From positions 13,747 to 20,299 of the forward strand of contig DDAM01000043.1 of assembly GCA_002332905.1 (NCBI GenBank): a DNA stretch of 6,553 nt, read 5' to 3'. The position numbers were made by a program, and so were the translations under genes. Position 1 is the stretch's first letter. Each line of letters starts with the position of its first letter. Below are positions 1-6,097 of the stretch, in pieces. Origin of the DNA: Firmicutes bacterium UBA2058. GTDB lineage: Bacteria; Bacillota; Clostridia; Tissierellales; Sedimentibacteraceae. A model generated the notes under the pieces. That model had not been told where the DNA came from, made no database searches, and saw nothing but the letters and a program-made list of their open reading frames with translations.

Positions 1-2
1 AC

Positions 3-86
3 AGTGAGGACATCTTTTATACTGATAAAATGCATCAAAATGCAGTCAAAATAATTAAAAAAACTCTAAAATTTTTAATCCTATGA
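3..86 (+). CDS. 3' end of an unidentified gene entering from the left edge (partial)
   Basis: An open frame enters from the left edge and stops with TGA at 84-86, leaving 27 residues that read SEDIFYTDKMHQNAVKIIKK and end TLKFLIL. The mix of acidic, aromatic and amphipathic helical residues looks like a genuine protein C-terminus, and the segment ends one base before the stop codon of the converging rRNA methyltransferase gene. A DKMHQN-like stretch followed by a terminal helix loosely recalls the C-terminal His motif of SGNH-type hydrolases, but 27 residues are too few to assign a family. A second frame starting at base 1 is also open for 17 codons, so the frame choice is an inference. Confidence 0.42.
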   Translation, partial: SEDIFYTDKMHQNAVKIIKKTLKFLIL

Positions 87-87
87 T

Positions 88-1230
88 TTATCTACTAAGT
101 AAGCAAACTGTTTCCACATGTTCTGTAAACGGAAACATTTCGATAGGCTGAATAATTTCTGCTTTATATCCACTCTTAATCAAGTAATCTATATCTCTAG
201 CTAAAGTATCTGGGTTACAGCTAATATAGACTACTTTGTTTGATGCCAGGGTAACAAGTGATTTTAAAAATGCTTCATCACTGCCAGCCCTTGGAGGATC
301 CATAAAAACTACATCAATACTTTCTTTATTTGCTGCAAGTTTAACCATAAATTCTCCTGCATCATCATTAAAGAATCTAATGTTGTTTATTTTATTGCTT
401 TTTGCATTTCCGATTGCATCCTTAAAAGCATCCTTATTAAGCTCTACCCCTATAACTTCTTTTGCTTTATCACTTGCAATTATGCCTATAGTACCTATAC
501 CGCAATAGGCATCAATCACTCGTTCCTTACCTGTAAGATTTGCATACTCTATTGCTTTGTTGTACATTATTTCTGTTTGTATTGGATTAACCTGATAAAA
601 GGATTTCGGAGAAATTCTGAATTTCTTACCACATAGAACATCCTCTATATATCCCTTTCCATAAAGAACTATTTCTCTTTCACCTAAAATCATACTGGTT
701 CTTTTATTGTTTATATTCATAACAATAGTTGTAATTTCAGGATGTAATTTCATTAGAGCCTTTGTAAAATTATTTTTAGAAGGAAATATTATATCTCCAA
801 CTACTAAAGTTACAAGAACCTGTCCGGTATTATGTCCAGTACGAATTAATACATGCCTAAAAAATCCCTTTCCAGTATCCTCGTCATAAATTTGTAGCTT
901 AAAAGATTTTATTAAGCCCTTAATATCTTGCACTATTGCATCGGATGTTTGATTTTCAATTTGACAGCTATCTATAGGTACAAGCTTGTGAGTATTAGCT
1001 TGATATGTACCTGCTAAAACATTTCCTTTAGAATATCCAAAGGTAGCATGTACCTTATTTCTGTAATAGTATGGATTTTCAGCTGGAATTATATCTTTAA
1101 CCTTACCAAACTTGCTTAATAATTTATTTACATAGGACTGTTTTTCCTTTAATTGTTCACTATATTCTATACCCTGATATGTACATCCTCCACATAGCTT
1201 AGCATAAGGGCATTTTTGTAACATTTTCAT
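88..1230 (-). CDS. rlmD: TRAM-less 23S rRNA (uracil-5-)-methyltransferase, RlmD/RlmCD-type
   Basis: SAM-dependent enzyme of the TrmA/RumA family, which makes 5-methyluridine in RNA; 23S rRNA is the likely substrate. The 380-residue protein has the family's 4Fe-4S cysteines C7, C13 and C16 (CPYAKLCGGC) plus C89. The SAM-binding motif is DAYCGIGTIG at 239-248, with DPPRAG at 311-316. The catalytic cysteine is C338 in YISCNPDTLARD, and the C-terminal general-base glutamate is E370 in FTEHVET. It starts directly at the Fe-S motif, so the N-terminal TRAM RNA-binding domain of most ~450-residue RlmD proteins is absent; the length resembles E. coli RlmC. An in-frame TTG at 1233 lies only 4 nt from GGAG (1238-1241), whereas the ATG at 1230 has 7 nt, so ATG is chosen. 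It lies 24 nt after the DUF1801 gene and is probably co-transcribed. The site (U747, U1939 or both) cannot be read from sequence. Confidence 0.93.
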   Translation of the reverse strand: MKMLQKCPYAKLCGGCTYQGIEYSEQLKEKQSYVNKLLSKFGKVKDIIPAENPYYYRNKVHATFGYSKGNVLAGTYQANTHKLVPIDSCQIENQTSDAIVQDIKGLIKSFKLQIYDEDTGKGFFRHVLIRTGHNTGQVLVTLVVGDIIFPSKNNFTKALMKLHPEITTIVMNINNKRTSMILGEREIVLYGKGYIEDVLCGKKFRISPKSFYQVNPIQTEIMYNKAIEYANLTGKERVIDAYCGIGTIGIIASDKAKEVIGVELNKDAFKDAIGNAKSNKINNIRFFNDDAGEFMVKLAANKESIDVVFMDPPRAGSDEAFLKSLVTLASNKVVYISCNPDTLARDIDYLIKSGYKAEIIQPIEMFPFTEHVETVCLLSR

Positions 1231-1237
1231 CAATTAT

Positions 1238-1241
1238 CTCC
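1238..1241 (-). promoter_or_regulatory. Ribosome binding site deciding the start of the rRNA methyltransferase
   Basis: GGAG on the minus strand lies 7 nt before the ATG at 1230 and 4 nt before an in-frame TTG at 1233. The longer spacing and the better codon both favour the ATG, which removes one residue from the longest possible reading frame. Confidence 0.65.
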
Positions 1242-1254
1242 AGTATTATATTTA

Positions 1255-1593
1255 TTATTTTGTATTTTCTTTTACTCTAAACTCAACAATTCTTGTTATT
1301 AATTCCTTTGGCAATGGCTTGCTAAGTGGAAATTGAATAGCACCTTTAGAGTGCTTATATTCTCCAAGTTCACTTTTAAAATTTTCAACCCCGCTAGCAC
1401 CAGGATAAAAGCCAATATGTGCTTTGTGTAATGCAAAATGCACTAAATTACCACTAAGATAAAATGTCGGCATTTGCCAGCTAATTTTCTCTGTAGCCTG
1501 AGGTGCTGCCGACTTTATAATTTCTCGTATTTCCTTAAGCTTAGCCTGTAATTCATCAGGATATTGTAAAATGTAATTATCTATTTCATTCAT
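1255..1593 (-). CDS. DUF1801 family (YdhG-like) small protein
   Basis: A 112-residue soluble protein with the landmarks of the DUF1801/YdhG fold: an N-terminal helix, APQATEKISWQMPTF at about 30-44, a strand stretch FALHKAHIGFYPG at 53-65, and KGAIQFPLSKPLP at 83-95 before a final helix ending in VEFRVKENTK. Members are small single-domain proteins. Some are named iron-chaperone-like from work on a Bacillus homologue, but the biochemical role is not settled and none is claimed here. No signal peptide or membrane segment is present. A full AGGAGG (1605-1610) lies 11 nt upstream of the ATG. It is the first gene of a two-gene minus-strand unit with the rRNA methyltransferase 24 nt downstream, behind the promoter at 1686-1714. 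Confidence 0.85.
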   Translation of the reverse strand: MNEIDNYILQYPDELQAKLKEIREIIKSAAPQATEKISWQMPTFYLSGNLVHFALHKAHIGFYPGASGVENFKSELGEYKHSKGAIQFPLSKPLPKELITRIVEFRVKENTK

Positions 1594-1685
1594 TTTTTTG
1601 TATACCTCCTAATTTTTTGATACTAGCATTTATCTATTCAAGAGCATATGTTGTAGGTGTATTCCCGTGCACAGCAATTTTACAT

Positions 1686-1714
1686 ATTATACTATTTATT
1701 TTTATATTTATCAA
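1686..1714 (-). promoter_or_regulatory. Sigma-A promoter for the DUF1801-rRNA methyltransferase unit
   Basis: On the minus strand, TTGATA (1709-1714; 5 of 6 to consensus) is followed after exactly 17 nt by a perfect TATAAT (1686-1691). Transcription would start near 1679, giving a leader of about 86 nt before the DUF1801 ATG. No strong hairpin or recognisable riboswitch was seen in the leader. Confidence 0.65.
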
Positions 1715-1737
1715 ATAAAATAACCATTTATAATACT

Positions 1738-1765
1738 TGATTTTTGCGATATAAAATAATATAAA
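1738..1765 (+). promoter_or_regulatory. Candidate promoter for the VOC remnant and yhaM
   Basis: TTGATT (1738-1743; 4 of 6) and TATAAA (1760-1765; 5 of 6) are separated by 16 nt. In such AT-rich DNA this match is modest, but a rightward promoter is expected here because the upstream gene runs in the opposite direction. Confidence 0.35.
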
Positions 1766-1819
1766 CTTAAGAATAATATAACCAATAAAGTGCAACCTAT
1801 TATCAATTACTAAATAAAT

Positions 1820-1824
1820 GGAGG
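1820..1824 (+). promoter_or_regulatory. Ribosome binding site of the VOC remnant
   Basis: GGAGG lies 6 nt before the ATG at 1831. It is the only strong Shine-Dalgarno sequence between the rightward promoter region and the yhaM start at 1979, so it may serve both the stub and, by coupling, yhaM. Confidence 0.6.
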
Positions 1825-1830
1825 ACTTAA

Positions 1831-1986
1831 ATGATACAAAAAATTTCAAAAGTAACATTATATGTTGAAAATCAAGAATCTGCTAAGGGGTTTTGGTTAA
1901 ATAAGCTACCAAGTTTTGTCCATTGGTTGTTCAAGATAATAGTTCATATCTTATTCATGAGGATAAATAAATTAGAATATGAGTAA
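1831..1986 (+). pseudogene. Glyoxalase/VOC-family gene stub, frameshifted and truncated
   Basis: After a good ribosome binding site, the ATG at 1831 opens a frame beginning MIQKISKVTLYVENQESAK followed by GFWLNKL. This closely resembles the first strand and helix of the vicinal-oxygen-chelate (glyoxalase/bleomycin-resistance) fold. VOC proteins of this type are typically about 120 residues; this frame ends after 51, and its last ~20 residues are not VOC-like. From about 1923 another frame reads LVVQDNSSYLIHEDK and then stops at 1968-1970, which looks more like continued VOC sequence. The simplest reading is a deletion plus frameshift in an old VOC gene. The stub's stop overlaps the yhaM start (ATGAGTAA, 1979-1986). 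It may still be translated as a leader peptide, but a metal-binding VOC enzyme cannot be made from it. Confidence 0.65.
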
Positions 1987-2881
1987 AAAAACAAATTTTT
2001 TAGAAAGTATGAAGAATTTAAGCAATATTAAAACTTCATTTATGATAATGAAAATAATATTTAAAGATAATACTAAGCTTGTATGCTTGCTATCTGATAA
2101 AACTGGAAGTATAAAGGCAACTTTTGCAAATCCTAAAGTAAAGCTAGAGGTAGGATATGTAGTAGAGGTTGATGCTAATATGGATACTAATCTTGAGATT
2201 AACAGCTTTGAGGTATTAAATGAATATGAGTTAAGCAATTATCTTCCTACACTTCAAAGAGATATAAATGAGGTAATGAAAGAAATTGAAGATATATCAA
2301 ACTCATATATATTATCAAGAGAGGCTAAAGAGCTTAACAACTACTTTTTTAAAGATGAAGAATTTCTTAAAAAATTTAAGCAGTGCATTGGTGGAGTTTC
2401 TATGCATCACAACTATATTGGAGGGCTTGCTGAGCATACATTAAACGTTATGTATTTGACCACCATACTATGCGACAGATATGATTGCAGGCACAGTGAA
2501 ATAGCGGTTTTATCTTCAAAGCTTCATGATATAGGAAAAATATTAGAATTTAACTTTAATGGACCATTTAAATATTCTATTAGAGGAGAGCTTGAAGGAC
2601 ATATTACTATTGGAGTTCAAATGATAGATGAAGCAGTTAGGTCAAAGCCTAATTTTTACAGCGAAGATTTTGTAAATCGTGTTAAAGGATGTATCGTACA
2701 GCATCATGGTAAAATTGAATATGGTTCACCTAAAAATGCAAATATGGAGGAATCAATAATTGTTAATTTTGCAGATTCAATTGATGCACGGATGAATAAA
2801 TTATATCAGCTAAAGGAAATTTTTGAGATTAACAGCTGGTCAGAATATGACAGAGCGCTAGAAACAAGAATTTATTTTTAA
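1979..2881 (+). CDS. yhaM: YhaM-type 3'-5' exoribonuclease (OB fold + HD domain)
   Basis: A cytoplasmic 3'-5' exoribonuclease of the YhaM/CBF1 family, which works in RNA turnover in Firmicutes. The 300-residue protein is close to the ~314 residues of B. subtilis YhaM. Residues ~15-80 form an OB-type nucleic-acid-binding domain (TKLVCLLSDKTGSIKATFAN). Residues ~140-270 form an HD metal-dependent hydrolase domain with HHNYIGGLAEHT (143-154), HDIGK (183-187), EGHI (H208), QHHG (H242, H243) and FADSIDA (D266). A stop at 1973-1975 in the same frame rules out an upstream start. The chosen ATG lacks a well-spaced Shine-Dalgarno sequence; the nearest, GAGGA at 1959-1963, is 15 nt away. It overlaps the stop of the VOC stub, suggesting translational coupling. 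A bidirectional terminator follows 22 nt after the stop. Confidence 0.92.
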   Translation: MSKKTNFLESMKNLSNIKTSFMIMKIIFKDNTKLVCLLSDKTGSIKATFANPKVKLEVGYVVEVDANMDTNLEINSFEVLNEYELSNYLPTLQRDINEVMKEIEDISNSYILSREAKELNNYFFKDEEFLKKFKQCIGGVSMHHNYIGGLAEHTLNVMYLTTILCDRYDCRHSEIAVLSSKLHDIGKILEFNFNGPFKYSIRGELEGHITIGVQMIDEAVRSKPNFYSEDFVNRVKGCIVQHHGKIEYGSPKNANMEESIIVNFADSIDARMNKLYQLKEIFEINSWSEYDRALETRIYF

Positions 2882-2903
2882 TTAAAGCTCTATGAATTTA
2901 TAA

Positions 2904-2948
2904 AAAGCCCAATATCACCTAAAAATAAATTAGGTAATATTGGGCTTT
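2904..2948. terminator. Bidirectional rho-independent terminator
   Basis: Two 19-nt arms (2904-2922 and 2930-2948) pair at 18 of 19 positions around a 7-nt A/T loop; the single mismatch is at 2916/2936. The stem is GC-richest near its base (AAAGCCC/GGGCTTT). Read leftward, the hairpin ends in GGGC followed by TTTTT and an AT-rich tail, so it is a good intrinsic terminator for the zinc operon. Read rightward, the U-tract is only three T, so it is weaker but still plausible for yhaM. It sits between the two converging stop codons, 22 nt and 25 nt away. Confidence 0.88.
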
Positions 2949-2973
2949 AAAATGCCATATCAATAAATCTTTC

Positions 2974-3555
2974 TTATTGATTAACAAATTCAGCTCCTCG
3001 CTCGTCCATTACTTCTATGGAAATAACATTAAGATATAAATCCTCATAAGTTCCATTCTTCACGATTTCTGGGGTTCCAATTACTTGAATCCAATCATTA
3101 GCATTTGGATACTCTCCATCATAATTTAACACGAAACCTGCCCAACCATCATTTCCACAGCAACCTGGAGCATTTCTATACACAAAATGTACCTTTTCCA
3201 TATCCCCTTCCTCTGGCTCAATGACACTGTACATACCCTCTACTTTGATGTATTTATCTTTAAAATCTTCAATATTATAGTATATATCCTCAATTTGAGC
3301 TATAAACATTTTTTCTCTGATTTCTACAATGCTTTTATTGTCAATTATATTATCCGATATATTTGAATTTTCGTTTGTGTCTGTTTTCTCGGAATTATTA
3401 GTATTTGCTTGCTCCTTGTCTGTTGTATTCTTGTCATTGCTAGCTTCAGGGTTTTCAACATTATCTATTCTATCTGATGTTTTATTTTCTACGCTTTTAT
3501 TACATCCTACTAATACCATGAATGCTAATAGAATCAAAACTAAATATTTTTTCAT
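2974..3555 (-). CDS. Lipoprotein with DUF1980/YcgQ-like Cys-Cys domain, last gene of the zinc operon
   Basis: A 193-residue predicted lipoprotein anchored outside the membrane. A signal peptide ends in the lipobox LVGC, with lipidated C18. Residues ~19-75 form a low-complexity N/D/E/K/S/T linker, and ~76-190 form a compact domain. The domain pattern is IxDIYxNIEDFKDKYIKVEGM, then GCCGNDGWAGF with C132-C133 (131-141), then NDWIQVIGTPE (153-163). This recalls the C-terminal DUF1980 domain of YcgQ/TIGR03943 proteins, where a CC-x-D motif and W-x-x-V-x-G also occur; the link is from recollection of motifs, not a search. Its ATG overlaps the ZnuB stop by 4 nt (ATGA, 3552-3555), with AGGGGG 9 nt upstream, so it is translated with the zinc permease. 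A role in extracytoplasmic zinc handling is inferred from this context and the cysteines. Confidence 0.8.
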   Translation of the reverse strand: MKKYLVLILLAFMVLVGCNKSVENKTSDRIDNVENPEASNDKNTTDKEQANTNNSEKTDTNENSNISDNIIDNKSIVEIREKMFIAQIEDIYYNIEDFKDKYIKVEGMYSVIEPEEGDMEKVHFVYRNAPGCCGNDGWAGFVLNYDGEYPNANDWIQVIGTPEIVKNGTYEDLYLNVISIEVMDERGAEFVNQ

Positions 3556-4379
3556 TTTTGTAATCCCCCTCTTAAAAATCCTAGCAATGAATACACCAAA
3601 AACATGACAATATTAACAGCTACAACACTTGCACCTGTTGGTGTTGCATATAAATAAGAAATAATAATCCCTATAAAGAAGCAGGCAACGGACAATATTG
3701 CAGAACTAATTACAACAACCTTAAATCTCTTGCAAACCCTCATAGACGTTAGTGCAGGGAAAATTATTAAGCTTGAAATTAGCAATGCACCCATCATTCT
3801 CATTCCTAACACAATGGTAATCGCCGTTAGAAAAGCAATAATCATGTTATATAATTTTGTATTTGTTCCAGTTGCCAAAGCAAAATTCTCATCAAAGGTT
3901 ATAGCAAATATTCTATTATATAGTAAAATAAATAAAATCAACACAACGAAAGAAAGCATTATACTAATCTTAACATCCAGCTTACTCATAGCCAAAATAC
4001 TTCCAAACATATAATTACAAACATCTGTATTCATGCCAGTTGTCATAGATATTATAATTACACCTATTGCAAGCGCACTGGTAGAAATAAGCGCTATAGC
4101 CGCATCGCCCTTAATTTTACTCTTCTCGCTTATCCTAAGAAGAAAAAATGCAGCAATTACTACAACAGGGATTGCAACACTAAGGGGAGCAACATTCATA
4201 GCTGTTGCTACTGCCAAAGCTCCAAATCCTACGTGAGATAAACCATCACCTATCATAGAGTACCTTTTTAAAACTAAGCTAACTCCTAAAAGCGAAGAGC
4301 AAAGTGCAACTAGTGTACCAACTATAACTGCCCTTACTAAAAAAGGATATGAAAATATTTCTATCAAGGTATTAAACAT
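3552..4379 (-). CDS. znuB: Zinc ABC transporter permease, ZnuB/AdcB-like (ABC-3 family)
   Basis: Integral membrane subunit of a metal-ion ABC importer, forming the translocation channel as a likely homodimer with the ATPase encoded upstream. The 275-residue protein has about eight hydrophobic segments. It carries the ABC-3 family landmarks SMIGDGLSHVGFGALA at 41-56, GDAAIALISTSALAIGV at 91-107, and RMMGALLISSLIIFPAL at 194-210. The frame is open for 11 codons further upstream, but GGAGGTGAG (4384-4392) lies just before the ATG at 4379, so this start is chosen. The first bases overlap the ATPase stop by 8 nt (ATGTTTAA) and the end overlaps the next lipoprotein by 4 nt. Zinc rather than manganese is inferred from the His-rich partner binding protein. 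Confidence 0.93.
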   Translation of the reverse strand: MFNTLIEIFSYPFLVRAVIVGTLVALCSSLLGVSLVLKRYSMIGDGLSHVGFGALAVATAMNVAPLSVAIPVVVIAAFFLLRISEKSKIKGDAAIALISTSALAIGVIIISMTTGMNTDVCNYMFGSILAMSKLDVKISIMLSFVVLILFILLYNRIFAITFDENFALATGTNTKLYNMIIAFLTAITIVLGMRMMGALLISSLIIFPALTSMRVCKRFKVVVISSAILSVACFFIGIIISYLYATPTGASVVAVNIVMFLVYSLLGFLRGGLQK

Positions 4380-5082
4380 CTTTCTCACCTCCGCAAAAAA
4401 TACTTCCAACACTGCTTTTTAAATAATCTTCTGTTTCACCATAGAATAATTGCTCATTTTTCAAATGCAAAATATGACTTGCATACAAAACCGCACTTTG
4501 AATATCATGAGAAACCATAATTATTGTAATTTTCATTTCCGTATTAATTTGTTTTATAAATCCATATAGTTCCTTTGTTACTATTGGATCTAGTCCCGCA
4601 ACAGGTTCATCCAGTAAAAGCAGTTTTTTAGTTGCGCATAAAGCTCTGGCTAATAAAACTCTTTGCTGCTGTCCACCTGATAAATCTCTATAGCATTTGT
4701 TTTTGATATCATTTAGCCTTAATCTATCTATGTTTTCATTTGCAGTCTTTTTTTCTGTCTTACCATAAAAGGTCCTAAGTCCAAGATTATTTAAGCATCC
4801 TGACAAAACAACCTCATAGACACTTGCAGGAAAGTCTTTTTGAATAATTGTCTGCTGTGACAAGTAACCTATTTCATTAAACTTTAAACCTCCGCCAACT
4901 TGTATATCTCCTTTGCTAGGAGTCTTTAGTCGTAAAAGTCCTTTTATCAATGTGCTTTTTCCTGAACCATTTTCACCAACAATACAAAGATAATCCCCTT
5001 TTTCTACTTTAAAGCATAAATTACTAACAACAGCCCTTCCCTCATATGAAAAAGAAAGATCTTTACAAATAAATAAACTCAT
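4372..5082 (-). CDS. znuC: Zinc ABC transporter ATP-binding protein, ZnuC/AdcC-like
   Basis: Cytoplasmic ATPase that powers the zinc importer. The 236-residue protein has the full ABC motif set: Walker A GENGSGKST at 36-44, Q-loop YLSQQ with Q76, signature LSGGQQQR at 134-141, Walker B LLLLDEP at 154-160, D-loop GLD at 163-165 and the switch histidine H192 in VSHD. It resembles the short ZnuC/MntB group of metal-importer ATPases, with no regulatory C-terminal extension. The start lies 1 nt after the stop of the binding-protein gene, with GGAGG at 5095-5099 about 12 nt upstream. The end overlaps the permease start by 8 nt. All motifs appear intact, so an active ATPase is expected. Confidence 0.94.
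   Translation of the reverse strand: MSLFICKDLSFSYEGRAVVSNLCFKVEKGDYLCIVGENGSGKSTLIKGLLRLKTPSKGDIQVGGGLKFNEIGYLSQQTIIQKDFPASVYEVVLSGCLNNLGLRTFYGKTEKKTANENIDRLRLNDIKNKCYRDLSGGQQQRVLLARALCATKKLLLLDEPVAGLDPIVTKELYGFIKQINTEMKITIIMVSHDIQSAVLYASHILHLKNEQLFYGETEDYLKSSVGSIFCGGEKDV
4387..4392 (-). promoter_or_regulatory. Ribosome binding site deciding the permease start
   Basis: GGAGGT on the minus strand is 7 nt upstream of the ATG at 4379. It lies inside the extra codons of the longest frame, which shows that the permease starts at 4379 and not at 4412. It also lies within the last codons of the ATPase gene, as in a translationally coupled pair. Confidence 0.8.
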
Positions 5083-5083
5083 A

Positions 5084-6055
5084 TTATTTTAATGCCTCCA
5101 CTAGATTATAAGCGTTACCTTCCATTAAATCTAAATAACTAATCCCATTTTCAAAATCTTTTTTAGTTATGTTATGGCAAGAATGTAATAGAAGTTTTTT
5201 TGCTCCTGTTGCTTCACAAATTGTATCTGCCATTTTTTCATTTGATAGTTCTATATAAAAAACCACAGGAATATTATCATCCTTAACCTTGTTTATTAAA
5301 AAAGAAACGGTAGCTGCACTAGCTTCAGTTTCAGTGGAACACCCTGGAAAAGCTGCATAATAATCAAGTCCATATGAATATGCAAAATATCTAAATGGAA
5401 ATCTATCACCAAATACTAATGTTTTTCTTGAAGAATCATTAACAATACTCTTAAATAAACTATCTAAATCTTCAAGCTTAGTTATGTATTCCTTTGTATT
5501 TTTATTATACTTTTCCTTGTTTTTTTCATCTAAGCTACTAAGTACCTCACTAATTTGATTAACAATTTTTATTGCATTTTTAGGCGAAGTCCAAACATGC
5601 TCATCATACTCTATTTCTTCATCATGACTAAGATTATCCTCATGATGTTTATCGTCTTCATGTTCATGCTCCATTCCATCTACAATTTCTTCCTCAACTA
5701 TGTCAACACACTCCATAAGGGAAATAATTTTAATATTTTTTGTATCAATTGAATTTAAAATATCCTCTGTCCATTTTTCAGATTCTCCACCAACATATAT
5801 AAAAACATCACAATTTTGAATAGTAATTATATCCTTTGGTGTAGGCTCATAGGAATGACTTTCAGAGCCAGGCTTTAATAACATTGATAGATTGACATTA
5901 TCTCCTGCAATCTCTCTAACAAAATCATATTGAGGAAATATAGTTGTAACAACGCTTAGCTTATTATCTTTTTGTGCATTATTAATATTATTGCATCCTA
6001 GTAATAAAAAAGTACATAATGCAACAATACTGCAAATTTTTATTAAATTTTTCAT
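5084..6055 (-). CDS. znuA: Zinc-binding lipoprotein of the ABC importer, ZnuA/AdcA-like (cluster A-I)
   Basis: Extracytoplasmic solute-binding protein that delivers zinc to the ZnuB/ZnuC-like transporter. The 323-residue protein has a signal peptide with lipobox LLLGC (C21), then the ZnuA N-lobe VVTTIFPQYDFVREIAGD (35-52). The first ligand region is GSESHSYEPTP (H67). An acidic His-rich loop spans ~128-153, with H130, H132, H137, H138 and H144; such loops mark zinc rather than manganese transporters. H153 follows in DEHVWTSPKNA. The C-lobe reads FGDRFPFRYFAYSYGL (215-230), YAAFPGCSTETEAS (233-246) and LLLHSCHN (288-295). The classical third ligand, His in an HxAFGY-like motif, is not present there; D217 and H291/H294 are possible replacements. 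The frame is open 19 codons upstream, but GGAGG (6062-6066) precedes the ATG at 6055, which directly begins a normal signal peptide. Confidence 0.94.
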   Translation of the reverse strand: MKNLIKICSIVALCTFLLLGCNNINNAQKDNKLSVVTTIFPQYDFVREIAGDNVNLSMLLKPGSESHSYEPTPKDIITIQNCDVFIYVGGESEKWTEDILNSIDTKNIKIISLMECVDIVEEEIVDGMEHEHEDDKHHEDNLSHDEEIEYDEHVWTSPKNAIKIVNQISEVLSSLDEKNKEKYNKNTKEYITKLEDLDSLFKSIVNDSSRKTLVFGDRFPFRYFAYSYGLDYYAAFPGCSTETEASAATVSFLINKVKDDNIPVVFYIELSNEKMADTICEATGAKKLLLHSCHNITKKDFENGISYLDLMEGNAYNLVEALK

Positions 6056-6061
6056 AAAAAA

Positions 6062-6066
6062 CCTCC
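6062..6066 (-). promoter_or_regulatory. Ribosome binding site deciding the zinc-binding protein start
   Basis: GGAGG followed by six T and the ATG at 6055 gives ideal spacing. The alternative upstream ATG at 6112 would put a second Lys-rich hydrophobic stretch in front of an already complete lipoprotein signal peptide and has no comparable site. Confidence 0.8.
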
Positions 6067-6097
6067 AAATTTTTATTTTTTTGCATAAAAATAAAAG

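Larger units (their letters stand above)
1594..1830. other. Divergent intergenic region between the DUF1801 gene and the VOC remnant
   Basis: This 237-base stretch separates the leftward DUF1801-methyltransferase unit from the rightward VOC-remnant/yhaM unit. It is very AT-rich, except for a short more GC-rich patch near 1650-1675. It holds a strong leftward promoter (1686-1714), a weaker rightward candidate (1738-1765) and the ribosome binding site of each first gene. A 74-codon minus-strand reading frame covers most of it, but it runs through the promoter, has no good ribosome binding site and is composed mostly of I, K, Y, L, F and N, as expected of AT-rich noncoding DNA. Confidence 0.6.

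Noticed and set aside
31..44. TGCAT-CAAA-ATGCA hairpin as a terminator for the rRNA methyltransferase gene
   Set aside because: The stem is only five pairs, lies inside the converging partial gene, and is followed on the minus strand by only TTTTA. Too weak to call.
236..889. Two plus-strand frames within the rRNA methyltransferase gene
   Set aside because: Antisense shadows of a gene with all family motifs on the minus strand.
1634..1858. 74-codon minus-strand reading frame between the DUF1801 and yhaM units
   Set aside because: It spans the leftward promoter, lacks a ribosome binding site and has the composition of translated AT-rich noncoding DNA. It also runs antisense to the start of the VOC stub.
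1972..2238. Minus-strand reading frame opposite the start of yhaM
   Set aside because: It is the antisense shadow of a clearly homologous gene and has no domain of its own.
3329..3607. Plus-strand reading frame opposite the lipoprotein linker
   Set aside because: It arises from the low-complexity N/D/E/K/S/T linker read backwards; its S/L/F richness is a by-product.
3730..4236. Two plus-strand frames opposite the permease, rich in I, A and V
   Set aside because: They are shadows of membrane-segment codons in znuB, with no ribosome binding sites.
5555..5752. Plus-strand frame opposite the His-rich loop of the zinc-binding protein
   Set aside because: Its Met/Phe/Ile-rich sequence is the complement of His, Asp and Glu codons; no independent signal.
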